A stretch of DNA of 29,957 nt, taken from assembly GCA_033557675.1 (NCBI GenBank), contig JAWQRM010000121.1, positions 1 to 29,957 of the forward strand, in the 5' to 3' direction. Position numbers and translations under genes: made by a program. Within the stretch, counting starts at the first letter, position 1. Every line of letters begins with the position of its first letter. The DNA comes from Coptodactyla brooksi. Its lineage: Eukaryota; Arthropoda; Insecta; Coleoptera; Scarabaeidae. The notes under the pieces are model-generated. The model ran no database searches and was not told where the DNA came from. It saw nothing but the letters and a program-made list of their open reading frames with translations. This document shows, one piece after another, positions 1 to 10,106 of the stretch.

Positions 1-1860
1 CCATAAATTATATGGGGAGAAGACGAGACATGCAATTGTAAGTCTAGCTTTTCGATTTCTGACCCCCCACTATAAACTTAATAGTACTTTCTTGATACCG
101 AACTGGGCGTTCAAGTCTATTTCTTGAATGTTGTTGCTCTTGTGAACGCAATGGCAGTTCACAAGCATTGATTTATATTCTCGCAAAGAATTAATGCTTT
201 TCCCTCAAATCCAACTAGTGTTCTGTTGAATTAATTGTCAGTTTACACCCATATTATTTAGTCCTGCACCAGGCACTGACTGCAGGATTTTGATCGAAGA
301 CTAGATCATTGACACTGGCTTTTAGGTATGATGGTAGGTATGATCAATGATCAGTGATGGTAGGTGTGATCAATGGAGGTGTGAATTTCCATAATATGCA
401 CTATTGGTCCAGAACTTATCCGCACTGGATACAAGAAGTCCAGCACCAAGGTCGTTGGTCTAGGAGGGCGAATTATCGGTAATTTTTTTTAATAACCAAC
501 TTAATGGTGAAAATTACCTAGAGGTTTTAAGAGTGGAATTGCCGATTTTGCTAATAACAGAAAAGTGAGGTTAAATTCATTGTACAAAATTCAAAATATA
601 TGAAAAGCAGCAAAGTAGTTAACACTTTTGAACAACAAACAGGTAAGTAATTAAAATACACATTTACGACTGAAATCTGTACAAAATTAGTTGAATAATT
701 CTTCTCCTTGTAGACACCACTCGAAACTCCTGCGAAACTCCACGAGCAGCAACGTCTACAGGCTGACGTAAGTAATTCTTATGTCTACGGACAGCACGAG
801 GAGCGAATACCCTATCCCAAGTATCGGCAAATTCGTTTGCTACGCTGATGACGGTTGCTCGTCCACGTGTGACACCGTTTGATGAAGGTGACTAAAGACA
901 CGAACGCCCCCACACGTCAAAATGGCAACTGGATGCCAGATAAGGGTAATGCAAAAAGAAGGACCTAAGGAAAAATGTAGAAATACGACACTTATAGAAA
1001 TATAAAAATTATTAGAAATCGAGTTTAGAAAACAACCACTGGATGTCACTCCAAGAGTCGATAAAAACGAAATCGTTACAATAGGCACATTGAAAATCAC
1101 AACAGATTTGACATAAAATATTGAGTTGTTGTGGTGATTCTAACCGTTCCCTTTCAGTTTTCTGCTCCTATTCATAACAAGATAGCAAAAAAGAAAGAGA
1201 CGAAGGATCGTATTCAGACCGCAAATTTTAACGACCGCTCATCAGAGTAGTCAAACATGTGACGGGTATATTTACATCCAGGTTACACTGCAGCGCACTC
1301 TATGGGATATTTTAATGGAATTTTTAATGGACGGGTAATTTGGCACGGATTTTCGAATATCCATGCAGCGGAGACGAGGGAGATACATTTTTCCTTGGTA
1401 GATTACATCGGCACGGAGAGAGATTGAACTGATGACGTCGAGTTACGCTTTGCAGAATACCACGACTGCGGCAACTCAGGGCATAATCTATATTCATAGA
1501 GGTGGAGATTTAATGTTCGGAAATGGCAGACGTTAAAAATGAACGCTCGCGTAATTCGGAATTGCTACTTTGTAGCCGGCGCGGTAAACAGACCGTAAAA
1601 ATTTCGGTTCTTGGCAGAGGTCCTGTAACAAAGTTGCTAAAAGTTACGGTATACGTAACGAAAATTCAATAACTTATATGAACTGCAAGCGTGTTAAAAT
1701 TGCTGGCTTAGCAGTTTCGGTATACAAATCCAAAAAATTTTCAACCACACCACCAACAATTTCTAGCTAAATGTAGCTAAACTAATTAATGTATTTCTTG
1801 ATTGGCGATCATCACATTCTACAACAAACTTATAGCAAATTTAATTTCGAATATACTAAG
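1..1860. other. Non-coding stretch, probable neuroligin intron or 3' flank
   Basis: I see no recognisable gene here. The reading frames are short and none resembles a known family. The part around 1250-1640 is less AT-rich than its surroundings and contains several CG dinucleotides, so it could be a conserved non-coding block, but this is inference. On the minus strand this interval lies downstream of the neuroligin exon at 1896-2051, so later exons of that gene could lie here or beyond the window. I could not recognise one. Confidence 0.5.
329..375. repeat. Short direct repeat, two 21-bp units
   Basis: Two 21-bp units at 329-349 and 355-375, period 26 bp, differ by one A/G change. Each contains TGATGGTAGGT followed by GATCAATG. 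It is probably a small local duplication with no evident function. Confidence 0.7.
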
Positions 1861-1895
1861 TACTTAAATTAATGAATATACGTCCACAAACTTAC

Positions 1896-2051
1896 CGAGG
1901 ACTCCCAGCCTAAAGTTAATGGTAACTACAATCACCCTTCCGCTGGATGCCAAAACGGTTCCATCGTAAGGGTTCCCAGAGTTCCATTCATAACTTTCCC
2001 CATGGACCCACACTATACAAGGGAGAGGATTAGGCTCTTCATCGCCATTCG
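1896..2051 (-). CDS. Neuroligin internal exon (carboxylesterase-like domain)
   Basis: This is an internal exon of a neuroligin, a postsynaptic cell-adhesion protein whose extracellular part is a catalytically inactive cholinesterase-like alpha/beta hydrolase domain that binds neurexin. The translation contains LPCIVWVHGESYEWNSGNPY, then DGTVLASSGRVIVVTINF and RLGVLG, the segment just after the position of the oxyanion-hole strand in active esterases. Active enzymes usually have HGGGF there; HGESYEW is neuroligin-like. On the minus strand the exon follows a strong pyrimidine tract ending TTTTCAG and is followed by the donor GTAAGT. It is 156 bp, entered and left in phase 1, so skipping it would keep the frame. 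The open frame continues to 2085 and 1864, but those extensions are intron. No start or stop codon belongs to this exon. Which neuroligin paralogue it is cannot be decided. Confidence 0.92.
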
Positions 2052-2699
2052 CTGAAAAGAGAGAGAAAGACCAATCGTTAACCAAACGAATATCAAAGTA
2101 GCTGCTTCACGAATAACTGCGTTATTGTTTGCCATAACAGTGTAATTTTCTTTTACTACTACACGTTCTGCCGGTGTTACCAGTTATTGCTTATTATCGC
2201 GGTACAATTTCAGATTTTATACACCGCGGCGGCTACTGAAACGAAATGGAAGTCTAATCTGAGGCGATTTGGTTAACTTTATTTACTCGAAATCTTATCA
2301 TTCGAATGAGTAAAATTTTTGCTTTATCACTGGAATTAACTTAAGTTTTATGTTTTAAACCTTGGCCATATCATTTGCTAAAATAAGCTTAGTTTAGGAA
2401 GTATAGTTTTCCCATTTGTAGTGGGTTTTATGATCTTTTACAACCTATAGCTTTACTAGTAAAGACTTTATAGGCACTTTTTATAATCTATTACTTGAAA
2501 AACATATTTACGTACTCATTACTATGTATCCCACCTTACTATACAAAGATGTTTAAAATTTAATTTGAAGCAAGCCTTCGTCACTTTCGTACACTGCTGG
2601 AAAAGAAATATTATTAATATGTTTCGGCACCTACAAAGGTGACAAGCTCCTCAATTTACGGTACAGAAAATTATAACGACAGGTGTAAAATATAGGGTT
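2052..2699. other. Intronic sequence upstream of the neuroligin exon
   Basis: This interval begins with the minus-strand acceptor and its pyrimidine tract (about 2052-2070). The rest is AT-rich with no recognisable coding sequence. The left end of the DDE element that follows could not be located, so part of it may belong to that element. Confidence 0.5.
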
Positions 2700-3717
2700 T
2701 ATTCAAAATCTTCTTTCTCGCGAATTCCAGATACCGTAGGTTCTGAAATAAAAGAAACCATATACAGTATGTACAAGGAAGGGTCCGTTCCAAGTGTTAG
2801 CAGCCTTATGGGAAAATTGTCCTTACGTGGTTTCGAAGTCAGAAACTGTGCGTATTGTGCAAAAACTGTGCGTAAATATCTACATGCCAATGGATTTAAA
2901 TACAAAGTATTGAATACAAGGTGGGCTATGATGCAATCGACACGATTGAAAGATTTAAGATGTAATTACATCAATGTAATTAGAACATTTCGAGAAAAAG
3001 GAAGACCCATAATATATTTGGATGAAACATAGGATGATACTCACGATACAAGAAAGAAAGGTTTTGTGGATGACAGTGGTAGGTGTTTATTAGATACGCC
3101 ACCATCGAGAGGAAAAAGAGTGATAATTTTACATGCCGGCAATGACTAAGAATGGGTGAAAAATGTCTTCCGTTGTCTGCTAAAAATACAGAGAAGCCAA
3201 TTATTACTAACTTTACCTGCGCAATCGATCGTGGTAATGGACAACCCCCCTTACCACTCTAGAATGTTAAATCGCAAATCAACAACTGCCATAAGAAAAG
3301 CAAATATAATTTTGTATATGGAAAGAAACAACATACCAATTCCTGAAGAGGAGACAACTTAACTAAAGTTATTAGAAACCATAAAAACCCAGAATATTCC
3401 CGTTCAGTACGTGGTACATGAAGAAGCCAATAAAGAAGGACACACAGTTTTGCGGCTGCCCCCATACTACTATGGCTTAAACCCCATAGAATTGACTTGG
3501 AGTGAACTGAAAAGAAACATTCACAAAAATAACCAATGCCCCACACAGCAATCGAAAGTGGTAGACATAATACGAAAATAAGTGAGTGAAATACACATTG
3601 TGGAAGAATTGTATAAAGCATGTAATTACTGTTTCTCAGGATACTCAAAAGTTTATTATACATGTAAATAATGATTCTGACACAGAAGGCAGTAGTGTTG
3701 AGAGTGACGACGATTAG
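2700..3717 (+). pseudogene. Broken DDE transposase of the IS630/Tc1/mariner superfamily
   Basis: This is the remnant of a cut-and-paste transposase. The frame entered near 2700 reads through a helix-turn-helix-like N-terminus (RIPDTVGSEIKETIYSMY, then SVPSVSSLMGKLSLRGFEV). The DDE landmarks follow: IIYLDET with the first Asp (about 3020), VVMDNPPYHS with the second (about 3234), and LPPYYYGLNPIELTWSELKR with the Glu (about 3490). The frame is interrupted by four in-frame stops at 3030, 3147, 3360 and 3579. A frameshift near 3640 then leads into an acidic tail, NNDSDTEGSSVESDDD, ending at a TAG at 3715-3717. Such acidic tails occur in related insect transposases. No terminal inverted repeats were found. 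It is clearly inactive. The subfamily is not assigned. The long minus-strand frame over the same DNA is an antisense shadow. Confidence 0.85.
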
Positions 3718-4285
3718 TTCACGAATAGTGGTTTTTCTTTCGGTAGTTGGTTTTGTAATTTTGTTGATATTGTTCTTACTAATGTTTGTTATTTTTATGT
3801 ATAAACCATTCCCACTTAACATTAAGTAATTTCCTACATAATATGCGGCCCTGGATAGGGGCTGCAAAAGGTTGTTTATGAGGGGGTTTTTATTACCAGT
3901 AGCTGAAGTCATAGGGAGAACTATAAGGAATAACTTCATGTTTTGAGTCGCCATCAAGAAGATGGCGGTTTTGTAAGTTGTCATGTACGGTATGAAATTT
4001 AAACAAATATGTTCCTCTCGAGTTGTTCTGCTTTTTGTACTACCGGAAGTAAATATTAATGTGTATGAAAACGTGATACCACTTCGGCATTTTGAAATAT
4101 TTTTGATGGCATGTTGATCCATGTTCTAGTAAATGAAACCAAGCAAAAATTTCGTGGCTTGCAATAAATATGCAAATCACGAAATTGCCAAGCTATCCAA
4201 AAATGTATATTCTAAATCAAAGAAATAGACAGATGGATATGCGTGACGAGAAATGAGAATTTTTATAAGTATTTTATTAAAAAGA
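3718..4285. other. Unassigned repeat-like stretch
   Basis: No gene is recognised. The stretch contains GGCGGTTTTG-type and GAGGGGGTTTTTATT tracts that look like untranslated parts of a transposable element. It lies between the DDE pseudogene and a Penelope-like fragment, so it may contain the 3' end of the former and the 5' part of the latter. That is inference from position. Confidence 0.35.
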
Positions 4286-4590
4286 CAAAATAGATATGTT
4301 GGAAAAAAGTGGAATATACCAAGTTAGCTGTACTGATTGTGATAAAGAGTATGTTAGGTAAACTAGAAGGTCAGTTAAAACAAGATTCAAAGAGCATATG
4401 GCGCACTTAAAATATGGTCGTACCGAATAATCGACCGTTGCCGAACATGCTTTCAACAGCAAGCACAGGATAGTGAAGAAAACGTAGAAATGTATCCAAC
4501 AATAAGTTGTTGGATGCATTTGAAAGCATAGAAATTGTTAAATGTAGGCCAATATCGATTAGACCTCTGTATAATTTGATAGACCAGGTT
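4286..4590 (+). mobile_element. Penelope-like element fragment, GIY-YIG endonuclease domain
   Basis: This is a relic of the C-terminal GIY-YIG nuclease of a Penelope-like retroelement, which normally nicks target DNA during integration. The frame from about 4286 reads DKIDMLEKSGIYQVSCTDCD, then KEYV, a stop, and TRRSVKTRFKEHM. It continues AHLKYGRTE, a stop, STVAEHAFNSKHRI. GIY and the Cys-x2-Cys spacing are visible; the YIG position reads YVR just before a stop. The conserved Arg and Glu of the TRFKEH segment are present. After about 4490 the reading moves to another frame with NKLLDAFESIEIVKCRPISI, matching the usual C-terminal end of these proteins. At least two stops and one frameshift make it inactive. 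The RT domain is missing. The protein differs clearly from the copies near 8.3-9.6 and 18.3-19.2 kb, so it is another lineage. Confidence 0.82.
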
Positions 4591-4807
4591 TAATAGATTT
4601 AGAGAAAACGCTAGACAGGTTGGCAGTTGTAAAGGGTAGGGCCAGGGGCTCTGTATCCTTAGGCTAGATAACACAGGGACGGGAAACGCTGTACGGGGAG
4701 ACATTGTGTAAATGGGTAGTGGGGATAAGGAAAGGAAACGCTTAATTGATCTATTGGTTGCTAAAAACGAAGTAAGAATCAATTAAGCATCACCATTTTA
4801 GTATATA

Positions 4808-5614
4808 CAGGGTGATTAAAATTCGAATTCCAACATGGGGAACTCGCTTATTATAAGAGATGCAAGGTCGGTTAAATAGAGGCAAAGTTGCTAAATTCGA
4901 TGGTGAGTAATAATCCGTTAAGAAATTTGAATTACCTTGAAGGGTTTGTTTGCAATTAGGAAAAAATTGAAAATTGTTAGTTTCGAAAATCCGCTGTAAT
5001 TCTCTCATTTACGATTTCTTTCAAAACCTGTAAAAACTTTCTCATTGCAACTTTTTAAGTTCTAGCAAATGCCAGAATTTTCACTAAACGTTTCGTTTTT
5101 GCATTCTCGGAATGAACTTTATTTCTTGTAATAGACACGATATGATATCAGCACAACGTCGGATTGCATTTATTTTTCTGAACACGATGATGTATCACAC
5201 ATTGACTTTTTAACAAGTGTTAGTGACAAAACTGCAGAAAAACGTAAATATGACGTAATCATAAAAATCAAGTTGCTTAGACACATTTTTAATCAAGTTC
5301 ATTCCGAGAAAACAAAAACGAAACGTTTAGTGAAAATTCTGGCCAAGCCATTCACTAGAGCTTAAAAAGTTACTATGAGAAGTTTTTACAGGTTTTGAAT
5401 GAAATCGTAAATGAGAGAATTACAGCGGATTTTTGAAACAATGAATTTTCTGAATTTTTTCCTGATTGGAAACAAACCGTTCAAAGTACATTCAAATTTC
5501 TTAACGGATTATTACTCACCATCGAATTTAGCATCTTTGCCTCCTTTTAACCGACCTTGTATCTTTTATAATAAGCGAGTTCCCCATGTTGGAACTCGAA
5601 TTTCAATCACCCTG
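4808..5614. mobile_element. 807-bp foldback / long-TIR DNA element
   Basis: The two ends are CAGGGTGATT and AATCACCCTG, flanked on both sides by TATA (4804-4807 and 5615-5618), which could be a TATA or TA target duplication. The arms, about 4808-5118 and 5296-5614, are inverted copies of each other over some 310 bp with scattered differences. They surround a unique centre of about 177 bp. Each arm carries an open frame read toward its own outer end, beginning MRELQRIFET and including NFLTDYYSPSNLA and KRVPHVG; the left copy is on the minus strand and the right copy on the plus strand. I do not recognise that peptide and would not call it a gene. The element is non-autonomous as seen here. Insect DNA elements starting CAGGGTG are common, but I cannot assign a superfamily. 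Confidence 0.85.
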
Positions 5615-5618
5615 TATA

Positions 5619-8129
5619 GCGTCTTATGTCGGTTAGTAGTTAGCCTTCCAGCGCTCCTGATGATGCTAACTTGGTTAGCGAAATGTGCTTCGAGCATCCT
5701 CTCTTCACATTTTGGCGCAGTGGTGACTTCGTTTTTACTTTGCTGCAAAGCCAAAAGTTCCAAACCCTCAACTTTAGATTTACACTGATTATGAAATATT
5801 CACATTTTGCCGATAATTCTACATGCAATCGTGCTCAAAGTTGCGAACATTGTACATACAATAATTTCATTGTATGAAATTATGGAATATTATCGAAACA
5901 AGTTTAGTTCGCCATTAGTTTGAGAAGATAATGTTACCGAGAATGAAAGCTTGTTATTATTCAGAGGATGAATGAGTTGGAAACAATACATTCCGCTGAA
6001 AAGATCGCTTTGGGATAAAATGGTTTGTTTTAAGTGAAGCTCAATTCGGATATATGTGGAATTGGTTTTATTTGAACACCCGACAATTTTTGTACATGTC
6101 CCCAACTTACTAATTAGTCGCTACAACACAGAGCAGAAATCTATCAGTGATCTGAAGATTGTCAACGATTTTAGCCATAAAATCTAAGAAAGCATAAACT
6201 AGAACTTTTCAAAAGTAAAATCACGGTTGTAAAATTGCAAGATAACGAAGGTAATTGAAGATTTCTGAAAAATATTTACAACTCTACCCCGACATGCATA
6301 GGGAGACAAAAATACAACAAGATTTTATTAATGTAATAATAAAATTAAAGAATTTTAATTCCCACATTCCTCAAAATCTAGTGGAAAAGAAACCTTGAAG
6401 AAGATACGCAGATGGAAGAAAAATTCGAAAAGAAACAAGAACTTTTTCCTGTTTTCTTTATCCAATGTAATAATTACGATTTGCCCATAATGTATATTTA
6501 CTGTTTCCTTTTACATTCCCTTATGCAATTCTTTAACTATTATAAATAGCGAATAAAAATAGTCCGCGATTTTGTACACAAAATAATAAAAGAATCGTCC
6601 GCGGTTGGAGGATTAAGGACCAGGCTGCATGTGATCTTCCATATTGGATAAACGAATGGACATCTGGAACAATAAGGAAAATTCATATCCGCAGGATTAA
6701 TTAAGCCATCATTTCCGTTCGAATGGATTCCTGCGTCGATGAATTTCATTTCGACCCCAGTCCTGGAGCCCGGTATTTAATTTCATTGGGAGCAATTTAC
6801 TTTATAAATCAAGTGGCTCTTTAGAGACGTTGGGTTCGCAGATCATGGAAAATTTGCTATTGGAGGACCAATTTTATATATTTTTGAAATATAAAATTGA
6901 AATATAAAAATATGTGCGGCGTAATTTTAAAAAAATACTAACTTATTTACTGCAAATTTTCCATAGATTGAGTCAGACTAACCTTAGAGCGTTGCCGAGA
7001 ATTAACATCATTTTAAAACGATTCAGTCTCAAAGGAGTAGCGACGCACAGTCCAAAGGTCAGAGATTTTAAGACCAGTTAATTAGAGTCGCTATAATTTA
7101 GTAATTTTAACTTACCACCAATTATAAATTACATTAACCCTCATAATGTGGTATGCAATATAATTAACTAATTAAAATAAACTCATTAAGAACTTTGTAT
7201 AGTGCATATGTTTCATCCAGTGTATATAAACAGACTCTAATCTTGTTACTTTAACTTTTTCTACAGTACATTACGTGGAGAGCATAAACCAACACGGTAC
7301 GTTAAATTAAATTTCTTGCGCAGCAAAGCAGAGATGTATACGTATCCGCGGAGTGACTTATGTGAGCTTAAGGTAGTCGTTTTAACATGTTATTTTTTTG
7401 CACCGCCTCACAACTTTACGTAATTACGTAACAAAGCAACGTTAAGACTCGTTAAGTGCTCACTGAATTATTAATAACGCCGCGTTGCCTGTGCCACTGT
7501 AGCTTGATCTCGCTGGTACCCTGAAAGCGCTTTCATGGGATTAAAGTTTTTTCCCAAGCGTACTATTCCCGTCGACCTTCAGTAGGTAAAGGTAGCGACA
7601 AATTGCACCATCAAAAGCCTCCAGGTCACCACTTTATGCCCGTAATAGCCAATTCATTTATAAACTATAACGCGATGTATTATTACTTTAAATCCAGGCA
7701 AACAAATTTAATTATAATTCATAATTTATAATTTTGTTAAACTTATCAATCTCCATCAATTTTACGATAAGGGAAATATAATAAGGTACAATGAATATCA
7801 ACGGTGTTTTGCTACCAATTTACTGAATAGAACTTCATAAAATTTAACGGAAATTAATTTAGAAACTATTAGTAATATGCTGTTTTGGTCAAGGATCCTC
7901 AAGTTTATTATAGTACAGGCAAATTTTTACCAGTCGTAGTATTGCGATATTTTGAAACGCTATTCTAAGTATAACCTGACAACTAGGCTATATCAAAATA
8001 TTTATCAACACTATACAACTTGTATTTTAACTATAAATTCCATTTTAACTGAAGCTAAATATGTAAAGTATCAGCACATTTCATCAGCCATTGAAGTAAT
8101 ATTGAATTTCGCGTGGTACATCTTACTCG
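5619..8129. other. Long stretch with no recognised gene
   Basis: No reading frame here resembles a known protein. The blocks near 6590-6780 and 7290-7640 are less AT-rich, with CG dinucleotides, and could be conserved non-coding DNA. The rest is simple AT-rich sequence with poly-A and poly-T runs. A frame at 5640-5877 just right of the foldback element has no recognisable homology. Confidence 0.45.
5861..5883. repeat. Perfect 10-bp-arm hairpin
   Basis: ATAATTTCAT is followed by a 3-nt TGT loop and then by its exact reverse complement ATGAAATTAT. It is short and AT-rich, so it may be chance. Confidence 0.6.
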
Positions 8130-8186
8130 AATAACTGTATTAATAATCATTTTGAATAATTGAAAATGATTATTAATGCAGTTATT
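8130..8186. repeat. 24-bp-arm near-perfect hairpin
   Basis: The left arm 8130-8153 and the right arm 8163-8186 are reverse complements over 24 bp with a single mismatch (T/C in the middle of CTGTATT versus CTGCATT). The 9-nt loop is GAATAATTG. The arms are AT-rich. Transcribed, this would form a stable stem of roughly miRNA-duplex length. It could equally be a tiny palindromic MITE remnant or recombination scar. It lies about 100 bp left of the Penelope fragments. Confidence 0.8.
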
Positions 8187-8284
8187 ATATTAAAAACTGT
8201 TTAATTGAATAATCTGAAATTCGTACGATTATGAAAATAACCGATGTTATAATTTCTAAGTGAGTAATTTTTATAAGTTGTAGG

Positions 8285-8787
8285 TTTATGGAACAAAGAA
8301 TGTCATTACATTGTTTTGTCTTATATAGGTGGGTTATTACTCTATTGCAGGAGTTTGGAATATAGGATGGGAGTTATTGACCTGGATATTAATTGCTGGG
8401 ATTTTAAGCTTTTTTTGAATATTTTCAGGTTCTCGAAAATATTCATTCTATTACTTTTGCTTATGAGTTTTATGATCTGGAAATTTTGCTCTATAGTTCC
8501 AGATAGGTGAAAATCCCTTTGTAGATGGTCAGCGTTATTGGAGTTAGGTTTGTTATTTATATATGGTTTTATATGTTTGTTATATCAATCCTTAAATTTT
8601 CTGCCAGTTTGTCCGATATATTTTATATCACATGTACCAAGCTTGATTTAATATGTTCCGGATTGTTCTATTATATTATATTTTCTATTGCTGGGTGTGG
8701 AATGTGTTTTATACTATGTGCTGTTATGTTTTGTTTTTTGGATATTTTCGTTATGTGGTGGGTGTGAGGTCCAGTGTACGTGAAGGT
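8285..8787 (-). mobile_element. Penelope-like element 3' fragment, copy A (inverted)
   Basis: Read on the minus strand, this is the 3' third of a Penelope-like retroelement. Landmarks are the linker before the nuclease (CACGTACACTGGACCTCACA onward), the GIY-YIG region with CDIKYIGQTGRKFKD, then IKPYINNKPNSNNADHLQRD and HLSGTIEQNFQIIKLISKSN. The first GIY reads GTY followed by a stop, but the second motif YIG is intact. The 3' end carries a terminal motif shared with copies B and C (AAACAATGTAATGACATT here). It is 5'-truncated, with no RT domain. It matches copy B (9104-9560) in the opposite direction and copy C (about 18.7-19.17 kb). The plus-strand reading frames here, rich in hydrophobic residues, are antisense shadows. 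Confidence 0.85.
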
Positions 8788-8842
8788 TAAAAATTCTTCA
8801 AAATCTCGATAGTTTATCGCGAATGCAATACGTTTCTTAAGA

Positions 8843-9575
8843 GAAAGTTAAAACACACAAGAGCATACAATTCACTTGCGAGACAAACAAATAACATAAA
8901 GAAGCAACATTTAGAAGCTTACTCTATAAATTAAAATCAATTCCTATGCAGAAAGAAGATTATCAACAAGAAATGAACATCATAACATAAATAGCTAGCA
9001 AAAACGGTTACCCAACAGCATTAATAACAAAATTATACGAAAACATAAAGAACGAAAAGAGACAAATTATATTACGCAAGAACCGAACATGAAACACAAT
9101 GAACCACCTTCACGTACACTGGACCTCACCTCCACCGCATAACGAAAATATTTAAAAAACAAAACATAAATATTGCATTCCGCACAGCACATAGTATAAA
9201 ACACATTACACAACCAGCAATATAAAAAAAGCAACACGATAAAATAATCCGGAATATATAAAATCAAGTGTGGTACATGTGTTGATTTTTGAAAATTTAA
9301 GGACAGATATAACGAACACATACAACCTTATATGAATAACAAACTTGACTCCAATTACGCTGACCATCTACACAGGAATTCCCACCTACTTGGAAGTATA
9401 GAGAAAAATTTCCAGATCATAAAAGCCCTAAGTAAAAGTAATAAAATTTATAATTTTCGAGAACCTCAAAGTAGGCTTAAAATCCAGGTCAACAACAACT
9501 CCCTTCCTATATTCCAACGCATAAAACTATATATCCTATATAAAAAACAACAACGTGAATGACACCATTTCTATT
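8843..9575 (+). mobile_element. Penelope-like element fragment, copy B
   Basis: This plus-strand copy of the same family starts in the RT C-terminal region (ACACAAGAGCATACAATTCA, matching copy C at about 18.34 kb). It then skips about 140 bp relative to copy C, resuming at the AACATAAAGAAGCAACATTT sequence. It continues through the linker to the nuclease domain: KIKCGTC, then FKDRYNEHIQPYMNNKLDSN, YADHLHRNSHLLGSIEKNFQ. The stretch that encodes YIGQTGR in copy A is deleted here, so the nuclease is dead. The 3' end has AACAACGTGAATGACACCAT, shared with copy C. Copy A lies directly upstream in the opposite orientation, making a head-to-head pair. Confidence 0.85.
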
Positions 9576-10062
9576 TCATTAGATTAGAAACTGTTCAATT
9601 AAACTACAATTGTACAAAAATATAAATACAAAATTTACGTCACATCATTATATACTTATCATGAGACATGTTTCCGTATAATAACGAACCCAAAAAAAAA
9701 CAGTAAGTTTTTGGACGTATATAGCTAATATGGATAATAATAATATATTAAATATGTAGTAGATAAATAGCAAAGCAATATAGTAAAGTAGAATAGGAAT
9801 AGGTCTTTTACAGGTAAAGAATAAACGAAATGATTACGAAAAGCCTTCTGCTTACTACTATATAAACTTTGTTGTTTGGGAAATAAAATCATTGTTATTA
9901 TTGTTTAAGATCTCGCACGTAAATCGGCTAATTGCTATGGTTGTACCATTAAAAAATATATCAAGGTTGGAAAATTTTGTATATGGATATATGGGAAATT
10001 GTTGTTCTTCTATTGGTAATGTCTATCTCTAAATACCTACCTTTTGTGGAAGAAGAAAATTA

Positions 10063-10106
10063 TATACTTGTTATACCAAGAGAGGTCTCTTGGCACAACA
10101 AGTATA
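10063..10106. repeat. 21-bp-arm hairpin with 2-nt centre
   Basis: The arms 10063-10083 (TATACTTGTTATACCAAGAGA with the last bases pairing at the centre) and 10086-10106 are complementary except for two adjacent positions (AT versus GT/CA context). The centre is GG. It forms a near-complete palindrome, which could extrude as a cruciform or be a dyad binding site. No function can be inferred. Confidence 0.75.

Noticed and set aside
840..1100. 86-codon minus-strand frame upstream of the window start
   Set aside because: No family resemblance, and the plus-strand reading is equally uninformative.
3259..4122. 287-codon minus-strand open frame, the longest in the window
   Set aside because: Its C-terminal half lies antisense to the DDE transposase pseudogene. 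It has no recognisable domain and consists mainly of hydrophobic and low-complexity residues expected from an antisense AT-rich frame.
5411..5788. 125-codon plus-strand frame starting MRELQRIFET
   Set aside because: Its first half belongs to the right arm of the foldback element and its second half runs into unrelated flanking DNA, so it is not a single gene.
8316..8767. Two hydrophobic plus-strand frames resembling membrane proteins
   Set aside because: They are antisense to Penelope-like copy A. Similar antisense frames appear opposite copies B and C.
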